A stretch of DNA of 64,000 nucleotides from Sorangium cellulosum. Its GTDB lineage: Bacteria; Myxococcota_A; Polyangia; Polyangiales; Polyangiaceae. Positions within the stretch are counted from its first letter, which is position 1. Each line of letters starts with the position of its first letter. Below are positions 56,078 through 64,000 of this stretch, piece after piece. The notes beneath the pieces were generated by a model. The model was not told the origin of the DNA. It was given only the letters and a program-made list of their open reading frames with translations, and ran no database searches. The DNA lies in the NCBI RefSeq assembly GCF_002950945.1, contig NZ_CP012673.1:12577501-12641500 (forward strand), given 5' to 3'. The position numbers were made by a program, and so were the translations under genes.

Positions 56078-57643
56078 TTACTGTCCTTCCTCCATCATCA
56101 CCGGCTCTGTGCTCGCCGACGTCGTGCTCGCCGGCGCACCCGAGGTGTCTGTGGGCAAGGTGACCCGGAAGCGCGCCCCGCCCGTCGCCGAGGCGGCGAC
56201 CTCGACCGATCCGCCCGCTTCCTGGACGATCCCCTGCACGATCGCGAGCCCGAGGCCGCTGCCGCCGCGCGTCGACTTGGTCGTGAAGAACGGCTCGAAG
56301 ATCCGGCCCATGTCCTCGGCGTGCACCCCGGGCCCCGCGTCCTCGACGTCGAAGCACACGGCGCGAGCGCCCGCCGGGCCGTCGCGCTCGGGGAAGACGC
56401 GCACCACGAGCTCGCCGCCGCCCTCCTGGGCCTCGATGGCATTCAGACAGAGATTGAACACCACCTGAAACAGACGATCGGAGTCGAGCGCGACGCGCGC
56501 CCATTCGACGGTATCGCTGGAGCACACCACGCTCGTCTCGATATCGCGCTTCCTGCACTCGGGGCCGAGGAAGGCGATCACGTCCTCGACCACGCGCAGG
56601 AGCTCGCTCTCCCTCACCTGCGGCCGCGACGGCCTGGCGAGGGAGACGAGGCGCGAGACGACACGCGTGATCCGCTCGGACTGCCGCGCGATGGTCTCGA
56701 GCTCGGCGCGCAGGTGCTCCGGGCACCCGGGCGAGTCGGCCGCGCGGCGGGCGCGGCCCTGGATCACGTTCAGCGGCGAGCCGATCTCGTGGCCGAGCGA
56801 GGTCGCCACCTGCCCGGCGACGGCGAGCGCCTGGGCCTGCTGCAGCCGGCGCTCCACGTCGAGGCGCGCCATCTCCTCCCGCTCGGCGCGCGCCCGCGCC
56901 TCCCGGAGCGACTGCGTCATCGTGTTGAACGCGATCGCCAGCCGGGAGAGCTCCTCCGCGCCCCGCTCGGGCACGGCGGCGTCCAGATCGCCGCTGGCCA
57001 CGCGCTCTGCCCCGGTGAGCAGCGAGCGCGCCGGGAGCCCGACCGTGAAGCGCCCCACGAGCCAGGCCACCACCGCGCTGGCCAGGAGCAGGACGACCCC
57101 GGTGACCGCGAGGCCTCGATTCAACGACCTCTCCAGCAGCTCGATGTAGTGGCGATCGCGCACCAGGACGGCGACCAGCTCTGGATTGGTGCTGCTCGGG
57201 TGGATGACGACGCTCCGGAACAGCACCGACTGCCCCCCCAGGCTGGACTCCTCCTCGACGTCGCCCCCCTCATGGAACGCCCGCGCGGCGATCTCGCCGA
57301 GGCGCGCCGCCTCCGCCGCGACCGCCTCCGTGATGAAGACGGCCTCGCCTGCCCTGCTGAAGGCGGCGACGCCCAGGATCCGGTCGGCGCGCGCGAAGTG
57401 CTCTGCCCGGCGACGGACGAGCGCCATGTCATTGCGCTGGAGCGCGCTCTCGACGAACGCCTGGAGCAGGGTGGCGTAGTTGCGGAGCTCCTCCGTGGCC
57501 TCTTGTCGCAGGACCTGCCGGCGGTGCGCCGACGAGAACGCGGCGTACAGCGTAATGGCGATCGCAATCGGGAGGACGAGCGAGAGCCAGAACTGGTGAG
57601 CGAGCCCCATCCCGGAGGGTCGGCGCTGGTGTTTCATGGCCAT
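56078..57643 (-). CDS. Membrane histidine kinase, NtrB-like
   Basis: The 521-residue product (start at the ATG near 57643; a second ATG follows two codons later and GTGs precede it) has two membrane helices (FWLSLVLPIAIAITLYAAF, AVTGVVLLLASAVVAWLVG) around a 130-residue sensor domain. A HAMP (AERVASGDLDAAVPERGAEE), a HisKA with SLGHEIGSPLNVIQGR (His about 285) and an HATPase (FNLCLNAIEAQ, EDAGPGVHAEDMGRIFEPFF, GGSGLGLAI) follow. The sensor is probably periplasmic. The H-E-I-x-S/N-P-L form of the H-box is typical of NtrB/DctB-type kinases. Its product should phosphorylate the receiver protein encoded right after it. Confidence 0.9.
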   Translation of the reverse strand: MAMKHQRRPSGMGLAHQFWLSLVLPIAIAITLYAAFSSAHRRQVLRQEATEELRNYATLLQAFVESALQRNDMALVRRRAEHFARADRILGVAAFSRAGEAVFITEAVAAEAARLGEIAARAFHEGGDVEEESSLGGQSVLFRSVVIHPSSTNPELVAVLVRDRHYIELLERSLNRGLAVTGVVLLLASAVVAWLVGRFTVGLPARSLLTGAERVASGDLDAAVPERGAEELSRLAIAFNTMTQSLREARARAEREEMARLDVERRLQQAQALAVAGQVATSLGHEIGSPLNVIQGRARRAADSPGCPEHLRAELETIARQSERITRVVSRLVSLARPSRPQVRESELLRVVEDVIAFLGPECRKRDIETSVVCSSDTVEWARVALDSDRLFQVVFNLCLNAIEAQEGGGELVVRVFPERDGPAGARAVCFDVEDAGPGVHAEDMGRIFEPFFTTKSTRGGSGLGLAIVQGIVQEAGGSVEVAASATGGARFRVTLPTDTSGAPASTTSASTEPVMMEEGQ

Positions 57644-57891
57644 ACGACGATCCACCACGGCATCCAGGAGAATACCGTCGCGTCAGCGCCCCGCGTCACC
57701 GGCGGGTCCGAGCGCACGAAGCCCTCGGATTTCATCATCGTTCCCCCCGATCGGCAAGGAATTACTCACCCTCGGCAACAAGCCTCCAGCACATCCAGCG
57801 CACGATGTCACCATGCGACAAAATGCGCTCGGGCGATTCCCGATCGCGATCAGGAGTGATCGTACCCTGTCGTGGCGGTCGTCACGTAAGC

Positions 57892-58350
57892 CTACGGGGT
57901 CCGCGCCAGCGCGCGCCTCGCGGTGGCCTTTGACGCCGTCGTCGCCCTCACCGTCTTCTCCTTCGGGTCCTTCTGCTCCTTCGGCGCCCGCCGCGCGGGG
58001 CCCCCCTTCGCGCCGCCGCCGCGCGGCGAGGTCGCGGCGGCCAGGAGCTCCCCCCACTTCGAGATCGCCGTCGCGACGTCGTGGAACCCCCGCCCGGCCT
58101 CGGTCAGCTCGTACTCCACGCGCACCGGGGGGCCCGGCAAGACGCGCCGCACCACGAGCCCGAGCGCCTCGAGGTCCTTCAGCCGGCTGGAGAGCATCCG
58201 GTCGCTGATCGTGTCGAGCCGCTCGCCGATCTCGCCGAAGCGCAGCGCGCCGCCCTCGAGCGTCGCGATGATGAGCCCGTTCCACGGCTTCGCGAGCACC
58301 TCCATGGCGGCCTGGAAGTTCTCGCAGAGGTGCTCGCTGGAGTGCTTCAT
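57892..58350 (-). CDS. HxlR-family transcriptional regulator
   Basis: The 152-residue product has a winged helix with the HxlR layout (LAKPWNGLIIATLEGGALRF, GERLDTISDRMLSSRLKDLE, GLVVRRVLPGPPVRVEYELT). The first 100 residues match the family; a Lys/Ala-rich tail of 40 residues follows. A Cys near the N-terminus (HLCENFQAAM) could sense electrophiles, as in YodB or HypR. It is divergent from an OYE reductase gene with an inverted-repeat operator between them, so it probably represses that gene and itself. GAGGGA precedes the ATG. Confidence 0.88.
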   Translation of the reverse strand: MKHSSEHLCENFQAAMEVLAKPWNGLIIATLEGGALRFGEIGERLDTISDRMLSSRLKDLEALGLVVRRVLPGPPVRVEYELTEAGRGFHDVATAISKWGELLAAATSPRGGGAKGGPARRAPKEQKDPKEKTVRATTASKATARRALARTP

Positions 58351-58394
58351 TCGTCGTCCCTCGGGGTCAGCATGACCAATTCACTACCAAAAAG

Positions 58395-58437
58395 GAAGCA
58401 ACTTGACAGACGGAAGCCTCGACCCAAGTTGCTTCCG
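58395..58437. promoter_or_regulatory. Inverted-repeat operator between HxlR gene and OYE gene
   Basis: GGAAGCAACTTG (58395-58406) and CAAGTTGCTTCC (58426-58437) form a perfect 12-bp inverted repeat with a 19-nt spacer. TTGACA overlaps the left arm (58404-58409) and could be the -35 box of the OYE gene, with a weak -10 near 58427. Binding of the HxlR protein here is inferred from position. Confidence 0.7.
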
Positions 58438-58487
58438 GAACGAACGCTGCTTCTTTTTTGAAAGCGACTTCACAAGGAGAATCGACC

Positions 58488-59606
58488 GTGAGCACCTCGT
58501 CCGACCTGCTGTTCAGCCCGTTCGCCCTTGGATCTCTCGCGCTGCCGAACCGCGTCGTGATGGCGCCGCTGACGCGCTGCCGCGCCGGCGACGGCAACGT
58601 GCCGACCGAGCTGAACGCGCTGTATTACGAGCAGCGCGCCTCCGCCGGGTTCATCGTCAGCGAGGCGACGCAGGTGAGCCCGCAGGGGGTGGGGTACCTG
58701 CGCACGCCGGGGATCCACACGGACGTGCAGGTCGAGGGGTGGCGGCTCGTGACCGGCGCCGTCCACCGGGCGGGCGGGCGGATCTTCCTGCAGCTCTGGC
58801 ATGTGGGCCGGGCGTCTCACGAGTCGTTCCAGCCGGGCCGGCAGGCGCCGGTCGCGCCGTCGGCGCTCGCGATCCGCAACGCCCACGCGCACACGCCCGA
58901 GGGGGCGCAGCCTTACAGCACGCCGCGCGCCCTCGAGACGCACGAGATCCCCGGGATCGTGGCGCAGTTCGCCGAGGGGGCGCGCCGGGCGAAGGCCGCC
59001 GGCTTCGACGGCGTCGAGATCCACGGCGCGAACGGCTACCTCATCGATCAGTTCCTCCGCGACGGCACGAACCACCGGACGGACCAGTACGGCGGCTCGA
59101 TCCAGAACCGGTCGCGGTTCCTGCTCGAGATCGTCGAGGCCGTGAGCGGGGTCTTCGGCGCGGATCGCGTCGGGCTGCGGGTCTCGCCGACGGCCGCCTA
59201 CAACGACATGAGCGACTCGAACCCGGTGGAGCTCTTCGGCCACGTGGCCGCCGAGGTCTCCGCGCGCAAGCTCGTGTACCTGCACGTCGTGGAGCCGCTC
59301 GCGGCCGGGGCGCAGGGCGCCGCGGCGCGGGTGACGCCGGTCCTGCGCGAGCGGTTCCGCGGCGCGCTCATCGCGAACGGCGGCTACACGCTCGAGGCCG
59401 CGGAGCAGGCGCTGCGGGCGGGCGAAGCGGACCTCGTCTCCTTCGGCGCGCCGTTCCTCGCCAACCCGGATCTGCCCGAGCGCCTCGCGCGGCGGGCGCC
59501 GCTCAACCCGCCGGACGTCGCGACGTTCTATTCGGAGGGGCCGCGCGGCTACACCGATTACCCGCGGCTCGGCGAGGCGCAGCGCGCCGTGCAGCTGTCG
59601 GCCTGA
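58488..59606 (+). CDS. Alkene reductase, N-ethylmaleimide-reductase-like (OYE family)
   Basis: The GTG at 58488 follows AAGGAGA and gives 372 residues. It matches the NemA/OYE subfamily: LPNRVVMAPLTRCRAGDGN, QLWHVGRASHESFQPG, IHGANGYLIDQFLRDGTNHR, TDQYGGSIQNR and the C-terminal NPDLPERLARRAPLN. The enzyme uses FMN and NAD(P)H to reduce activated alkenes, quinones or nitro-esters, protecting against electrophiles. The divergent HxlR regulator and operator support induction by such compounds. The TTG at 58458 in the same frame was not chosen because it lacks a ribosome site. Confidence 0.92.
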   Translation: MSTSSDLLFSPFALGSLALPNRVVMAPLTRCRAGDGNVPTELNALYYEQRASAGFIVSEATQVSPQGVGYLRTPGIHTDVQVEGWRLVTGAVHRAGGRIFLQLWHVGRASHESFQPGRQAPVAPSALAIRNAHAHTPEGAQPYSTPRALETHEIPGIVAQFAEGARRAKAAGFDGVEIHGANGYLIDQFLRDGTNHRTDQYGGSIQNRSRFLLEIVEAVSGVFGADRVGLRVSPTAAYNDMSDSNPVELFGHVAAEVSARKLVYLHVVEPLAAGAQGAAARVTPVLRERFRGALIANGGYTLEAAEQALRAGEADLVSFGAPFLANPDLPERLARRAPLNPPDVATFYSEGPRGYTDYPRLGEAQRAVQLSA

Positions 59607-59627
59607 GATCGCCGTCCCCGGAAGCCG

Positions 59628-59691
59628 GAAGCTGACGAAGCTGACGGGAGCTGACGGGAGCTGACGGGAGCTGACGGGAGCTGACGGCGGG
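59628..59691. repeat. Tandem 10-bp repeats after the OYE gene
   Basis: CTGACGGGAG is repeated exactly four times (59641-59680), flanked by related 9-bp units (GAAGCTGAC) on the left. No inverted partner lies nearby. Confidence 0.9.
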
Positions 59692-59832
59692 GCGACGGGG
59701 TCCATGCGAAGCCGGGGTTTGGGCCCTCGCCCCGGGCCGATGGTAGGCTCCTCGGCCGATGTCGACGGTCATCTCCTGGAAGGATGAGGGCACTTCGGCG
59801 CGGGGTCCGGCGCGGTCGCCTGCGGGGGCGGC

Positions 59833-62800
59833 GTGAGCGCGGCGGCGCCGGGCGAGGTGAAGCGCATCGGGGCCGCCGAGCTCCGGGCGTTCATCCAGGA
59901 CGCCGGGGAGCTCAAGAAGGGCACGCTGCTCTACGACGGCGGGAGCCTCCTCAACCTGGCGCGCTACGAGAACAAGCTGTTCTGCGAGGCGAAGGGCTCC
60001 GGGGCCGCGCCCTACAAGGTGACGCTCGTCTACAGCGACGCGCCGGCGCCCGGGTTCAAGGGGCGGTGCACCTGCCCGGCGCGGACCTTCAACACCGCCT
60101 TCTGCAAGCACGCGGCGGCGCTGCTCGTCGCCTGGGCGCGCGCGCCCGAGGCGTTCGTGGTGAGCGACGCGGCGCCGGCGGGCGCGCCGGGCGGCGAGAC
60201 CGCGCGGAGGAGCGTGAAGAAGGGGAGCGCGAGCCCCGCGGCCCTGATGAAGGCCGGCGTCGAGCAGGTCGGCACGCTCGTGCGCGAGCTCGGCGTGGCC
60301 GGCGTCGCCGCGGTCGGGGGCGACCGCGTGGAGCAGATGGAGAAGCTCGCCGAGGGCCTCCGGGAGAACCGCCTCCGGCGGCTCTCGGCGCGGACGCTCG
60401 ACCTCGCCGCGCTGCTGCGCGGGCCGGCGGCGGGTGTCCGGCAGGCCGCCGGTGTCCAACAGGCCACAGGTGTCCAACAGGCCACAGGTGTCCAACAGGC
60501 CGCAGGCGCTGGCTCCGCCGCGGCCGCGCGCCGCGGGGCGCTCCCGGTGGTCGCTTACGCGAACCTGCTGGCCGACCTCCTGCTCACCGCCCGCAAGCTG
60601 GAGAAGCACCTCGCCGGCGAGCCGCTCGACGACCGCCACGTCGAGGAGCTCGTCGGCAAGACGTGGAAGGCGTCCGACCGGAAGCCCGCCCCGGGCCTCT
60701 CGCTGGTCGAGTACGCGTTCTCCACGCGCACGACGAGCGACGATTTCGTCATCCGGGAGAGCCGCTTCATCGACCTCGAGTCCGGCCGGCACTTCAGCGA
60801 AAAGCAGATCCTCCCGGCCTTCCTGGCGAAGCGGACCGAGCCGAAGCGGAGCTTCGCCGGCGAGGTGCTCGGCGGGGCGCGCGGCACGACCTACCCCGGC
60901 TACCCGCCGCTCCGCGTCGACTTCAGCGACCTCGGCGACAAGCGCCCGCTCGACGCCGGCGCCCTCGAGGCCGTGCTCGCGCGGGCGTTGCCCGACGTCG
61001 GCGCGGCGCTCGCGGCGCTCCAGGAGCACCGCAAGGACGTCTTCGCGCCCGACCTCCTGCCCGTGGCGGTGCGCATCGACACGCTCTTCGCGCGCGGCGC
61101 GCGGCTCTCCGCGGTCGACGACAAGGCGCAGGCCGTGCACCTGCCCGACGACGCGGCGCTCGAGGAGCGGCTCGCCGGCGCGCTCCGCGAGGCGCGGCTC
61201 CGCGCCCTGCTCGGCGACGTCGGCATCGACGCCGCGCTGCCCACGTTGTGGCCGCTCGCCGCGATCGTCGAGGGCCCGCTCGGCCTCGAGCTGCGCCCCG
61301 TCATCGATCAGGGCGCCGCGGCGCGGAGCGGTCCACTCGACGGCTCCGCGTGGAACGCCGCCGCCCGCGAGGCGGGCGCCTCGCCCGCGGCCATCGCGCT
61401 CGGCGAGGTGCGCGAGGAGCTCGCCGAGGCCCTCGCCACCGGCCTCACCGGCCTCGGCCCGCGCGTGACGGCCCCGCTCGCCGCGCGCCTGCGCGACCTC
61501 CGCCTCGAGAAGCAGGCCGCGCTGCTGGAGAGCCTGCCCGGGCGGCCCGAGCCGGCGGATCGGCTCGACGATTTCATCAAGCTCTACCAGGTGCTCGAGA
61601 TGGCGCTCGTCCGGCTGGCCGGCGCGACGCACATCGACCGCGCCGCGACCGAGCGCGCGCCGGCCTACGAGAGCGTGCTCGTGGCGCGCCCCGACGAGGT
61701 GCTCTCGCCCGAGGAGGTGACGCGGCGCCGCGCGGCGGGCGCGATGAGCCGCTACGTCGCCGCGGTCCACTACGCTCGCCATTACGAGGCGCTGCCAGCG
61801 AGCGAGCTCGTCGCCAACGTCTTCCCGGTCTGGGCGGACGGCGCCGCGGCGCCGGTCCTTTCGCGGGTGTTCGGCCCGCTCGGCGCCGAGGCGGTCAGCG
61901 CGGCGGAGCGGGCGCTCACGGCGAAGGCGGGCCGGATGGCGAAGCTGACGGCGGTGCGGGTGCTGCAGGCCGTCGTCCAGCAGTCCGGCGGCGCGGCCCG
62001 CGCCGAGGCGGCGGCGATGCTCGGCCGGGTCGCGGAGCACTCGAAGGACGCGGGCCTCCGGGCGCTCGCCCGGGACGCGCTCGACGCCGCGGAGGCGGCC
62101 GGACCGGGCGGCGCGGCCGGGCTGGGCGGCGCGGCCGGACCGGGCGGCGCCGACCTGCGCGCGCGCCGCGCCGCGCGGATGGAGCGTGTGCACGAGCTCG
62201 CGAAGGCGCTCGGCGCGGCGCCGACCAAGGAGGAGCGGCTCGAGGCGCTCAAGGCCCTGGCCGAGCTCGGCGACCTCGCCGCGCTCCCGGCGCTCCGCCG
62301 CGCCTACCACGCCGACGCCGCCCGCGGGGTGCGCGAGGAGGCCGCCCACGCGCTCGCCCAGCTCGGGGACGTCGAGATGGTCGAGCCGTTCGTGCGGATG
62401 CTGGCGGCCCGCGGCGAGGACGATCGCGAGGCGAAGATCGCCGCGTACGCGCTCGGCTACCTCGGCGACGTCCGCGGCCTGGGCGAGCTGCTCGCCGCGT
62501 ATGCCGAGGGTTACAAGCCCGGCATCGTGGCGGACGCGATCCGCGCGTTCGGCCCGGTGGCGCTCGCGCCGCTCGTCGACCTCATCGAGGCGCGCCCCGA
62601 GCTCGCGAAGCGGGCGGCCGCGATCGACGCGCTGAAGAAGATGGAGGACACCGCGGTCGCGGCCTGCCTTCTCGAGCGGCTCGAGGCGCGGCGCGGCGAC
62701 GCCGATTTCCCGGAGAACGCGCAGCTCTACCTGAAGCTCGCCGACGTGCACCCGCACAGCAAGCGCGAGGTCGCGTCCGCGATCGTCGCGGTGCTCCAGG

Positions 62801-62877
62801 GCGCGGAGGGCAAGGACGCGCAGGCGGCCCTCAAGGCGGCGCAGCGCGCCCTCGGCGTGGTCAAGCGGAGCCGGTAG
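59833..62877 (+). CDS. SWIM zinc-finger/HEAT-repeat protein (YehQ-like)
   Basis: The GTG at 59833 gives 1,014 residues. The N-terminus carries a SWIM zinc finger: CTCPARTFNTAFCKH, with C79-x-C81-x9-C91-x-H93, followed by a long helical region. A Gly-Val-Gln-Gln-Ala-Thr repeat occupies residues about 200-225. The C-terminal 250 residues look like HEAT repeats (LAELGDLAALPALRRAYHAD, VEMVEPFVRMLAARGEDDRE). SWIM proteins of this kind are the fourth partner of MoxR, DUF5682 and vWA proteins, as YehQ in E. coli. Here it lies 11.7 kb after the vWA gene on the same strand, so the set is split. Confidence 0.85.
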   Translation: MSAAAPGEVKRIGAAELRAFIQDAGELKKGTLLYDGGSLLNLARYENKLFCEAKGSGAAPYKVTLVYSDAPAPGFKGRCTCPARTFNTAFCKHAAALLVAWARAPEAFVVSDAAPAGAPGGETARRSVKKGSASPAALMKAGVEQVGTLVRELGVAGVAAVGGDRVEQMEKLAEGLRENRLRRLSARTLDLAALLRGPAAGVRQAAGVQQATGVQQATGVQQAAGAGSAAAARRGALPVVAYANLLADLLLTARKLEKHLAGEPLDDRHVEELVGKTWKASDRKPAPGLSLVEYAFSTRTTSDDFVIRESRFIDLESGRHFSEKQILPAFLAKRTEPKRSFAGEVLGGARGTTYPGYPPLRVDFSDLGDKRPLDAGALEAVLARALPDVGAALAALQEHRKDVFAPDLLPVAVRIDTLFARGARLSAVDDKAQAVHLPDDAALEERLAGALREARLRALLGDVGIDAALPTLWPLAAIVEGPLGLELRPVIDQGAAARSGPLDGSAWNAAAREAGASPAAIALGEVREELAEALATGLTGLGPRVTAPLAARLRDLRLEKQAALLESLPGRPEPADRLDDFIKLYQVLEMALVRLAGATHIDRAATERAPAYESVLVARPDEVLSPEEVTRRRAAGAMSRYVAAVHYARHYEALPASELVANVFPVWADGAAAPVLSRVFGPLGAEAVSAAERALTAKAGRMAKLTAVRVLQAVVQQSGGAARAEAAAMLGRVAEHSKDAGLRALARDALDAAEAAGPGGAAGLGGAAGPGGADLRARRAARMERVHELAKALGAAPTKEERLEALKALAELGDLAALPALRRAYHADAARGVREEAAHALAQLGDVEMVEPFVRMLAARGEDDREAKIAAYALGYLGDVRGLGELLAAYAEGYKPGIVADAIRAFGPVALAPLVDLIEARPELAKRAAAIDALKKMEDTAVAACLLERLEARRGDADFPENAQLYLKLADVHPHSKREVASAIVAVLQGAEGKDAQAALKAAQRALGVVKRSR
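60430..60507. repeat. In-frame 18-bp tandem repeat in the SWIM gene
   Basis: ACAGGTGTCCAACAGGCC is repeated about three times with diverged copies on each side, encoding GVQQAT units in a linker after the SWIM domain. Confidence 0.85.
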
Positions 62878-62892
62878 CGGGCGCTCGCCCGG

Positions 62893-63462
62893 TCACCCGC
62901 CGGTGTCGATCTGCGTGGGGATCTCGGCGGACAGCTTCTCGTCCGTGTCGGTGTGGGTCGCGACGACACGGAGCACGCCCCGCGCGTTCGGGATGTTCCC
63001 CGAGGTGTCCCGGACCCCGTCTTCCATGAAGTTGATGAAGACGGGCGTGAGCGTCTCGGTCCATCCGGAGGCGCACGCGTTCACGGCGACCGTGTTTGCC
63101 CCCTGGAGCACGGGTGTGCCTTTCGGCGTCTCCTCGCCGGCCGCCCGTTCGAACCCCACACGGTAGCTCCACACGCCGGCGGCCGCGGTGTGGTGCCGGA
63201 TCCCCACGGTCACGTGCTGACCTCCCTGGAGCCCGTACTCCAGGGGGAGCACGGCGTCTTCGGCGAGCGGCGTCGCGCCGCCTTCCGGATCGCTGAAGAA
63301 CAGGGTGGCCTCGCCGTCCGCGGGCGGCTCGCCGTCGCTGCACGCGAAGGAAGGGGAAGGCGGGGGGCCGCCGGGATCCTGGAGGACGCAGAAGCCGCCC
63401 GTCGAGAGCAGGCCGAGCAGCGCCGTGAGCGCGACGCCGGTCCGGAGCTTGGGGAGACGCAT
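62893..63462 (-). CDS. Secreted hypothetical protein, lipoprotein-like
   Basis: The 189-residue product has a signal peptide (VALTALLGLLSTGGFCVLQD), in which STGGFC resembles but does not strictly fit a lipobox. The body is beta-rich (DAVLPLEYGLQGGQHVTVGI) with a single downstream Cys pair (FACSDGE, NACASGW). I recognise no family. It is convergent with the SWIM gene with 15 bp between the stops. Small secreted proteins of this kind are frequent in myxobacteria. Confidence 0.7.
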   Translation of the reverse strand: MRLPKLRTGVALTALLGLLSTGGFCVLQDPGGPPPSPSFACSDGEPPADGEATLFFSDPEGGATPLAEDAVLPLEYGLQGGQHVTVGIRHHTAAAGVWSYRVGFERAAGEETPKGTPVLQGANTVAVNACASGWTETLTPVFINFMEDGVRDTSGNIPNARGVLRVVATHTDTDEKLSAEIPTQIDTGG

Positions 63463-63883
63463 ACGTCCATCTAATCAGCAGATCCGCGAGCGGCGCAATC
63501 CGTGTTCCGCAGCGCAGAGGAAGTCAATCGACCGGCACGACATGGTTCCACGGCGCACCGGTGGTCAGACCAGATGGCAATCCACGCTGCGAGCAACCGA
63601 GTGACACATGGCCCACGTCGACTACGTATCACTGCTGCGGGAAGCCGCCCCGATCAGCAGAAGAACCGCCAAGGACGCCAAGGGCGCCAAGGACGCCAAG
63701 AGGAGGGTGGAAGGGCCGTCCCGGCGTTTCCTCCTCCTAATCTCCTGTTTTCTTGGCGCCCTTGGCGCCCTTGGCGTTTTTTCTACTGATCCGGGGCGAT
63801 CTGCCGAGGAGGTCGATGAGGAAGCGATCGGGACGCCGACGCCCTCCGCCGGGGCGCCTCGATGTGCGCCGGTCCGACCCGGA
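63463..63883. other. Gene-free region with long hairpin
   Basis: These 421 bases hold the start region of the hypothetical gene (-) and the inverted repeat at 63668. Otherwise nothing is recognised. The partial response regulator at the right end reads on the minus strand, toward the hairpin. Confidence 0.6.
63668..63782. repeat. Inverted repeat of GCCAAGGAC units ending in a T-run
   Basis: The left arm (63668-63700) is four GCCAAGGAC/GCCAAGGGC units; 63676-63700 pairs with 63752-63776 (24 of 25), and six T follow (63777-63782). The 51-nt loop has extra pairing (AGGAGG with CCTCCT). It would act as a strong intrinsic terminator on the + strand, though no + strand gene ends near; the closest is the SWIM gene at 62877. 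Confidence 0.88.
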
Positions 63884-64000
63884 TTACGGCAGCTCGACGA
63901 GCCGCCAGTACTTGTTGAGCGCCGCCATGAGCTCAACGAAGCTGAGAAACGTCACCGGCTTGAGGAGATACCCGGCGACGTTCAGATTGAAAGCTCCCAC
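63884..64000 (-). CDS. Rcp1-like response regulator receiver (5' partial)
   Basis: Only the last 38 codons are in the window; the start lies beyond the right edge. The tail AGYLLKPVTFLSFVELMAAL and the ending NKYWRLVELP match receivers of the Rcp1 type, including the conserved Lys-Pro near the phosphorylation pocket. Single-domain receivers of this kind take phosphate from phytochrome-like or PAS-containing kinases. The partner is not visible. Confidence 0.85.
   Translation of the reverse strand: MGAFNLNVAGYLLKPVTFLSFVELMAALNKYWRLVELP

Noticed and set aside
59503..62757. 1084-residue minus-strand frame opposite the SWIM gene
   Set aside because: The plus strand has the SWIM finger and HEAT repeats; the minus frame runs through a tandem repeat and has no recognisable domain.

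Overview
The window is high-GC DNA with very strong third-position G/C. It has long spurious antisense frames, many lipoproteins, large two-component kinases, cytochrome P450s and a giant RHS/Tc-like protein. This is the style of a large-genome myxobacterium, most like Sorangium/Polyangiaceae; the assignment rests on style and remembered protein families, not on a search. No rRNA, tRNA or CRISPR array was seen.

1-4549: a translationally coupled + strand trio (HEAT-repeat/proline-rich protein, degenerate HD-GYP-like protein, acidic lipoprotein). 4661-6184: a POT-family transporter. 6185-7014: a gene-free stretch with a long inverted repeat built of heptamers, then a C-rich tract, before xerC. 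8037-11129: a membrane-anchored sulfatase-fold protein coupled to xerC, and a LysE-type exporter. 11191-16223: phytase-like and erythromycin-esterase-like lipoproteins, the latter divergent from a 7TM AraC regulator. 16348-23901: accessory genes, namely an Rpn/PD-(D/E)XK-like protein, a Het-C-like lipoprotein, an Old Yellow Enzyme (OYE) homologue, a PQQ propeller protein, aroE and a GNAT. 23946-26487: a P450 tail fragment, a VapBC-like module and an intact P450 whose tail matches the fragment. 26644-30135: SelO, a small lipoprotein and a second P450.

30277-40058: a 3,095-residue secreted SpvB/TcB/RHS protein with a short variable-looking C-terminal domain, followed 8 nt later by a small ORF. 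This resembles a polymorphic toxin with its immunity protein.

40401-62877: four + strand genes (MoxR AAA ATPase, DUF5682, vWA and SWIM/HEAT proteins) correspond to the set known in E. coli as yehL-yehM-yehP-yehQ, but here they are spread over about 22 kb. The genes between them are a GNAT, a diheme cytochrome c flanked by degenerate repeats, two kinase clusters (one kinase with eight near-identical 92-residue HAMP units) and a divergent HxlR/OYE pair with a clear inverted-repeat operator. 62893-64000: a secreted protein, a long hairpin with a T-run, and the last 38 codons of an Rcp1-like response regulator.

The strongest candidates for something undescribed are the RHS protein plus neighbour, the dispersed MoxR/DUF5682/vWA/SWIM system, and a recurring class of intergenic elements: short-period tandem repeats folded into long inverted repeats, seen at three places.
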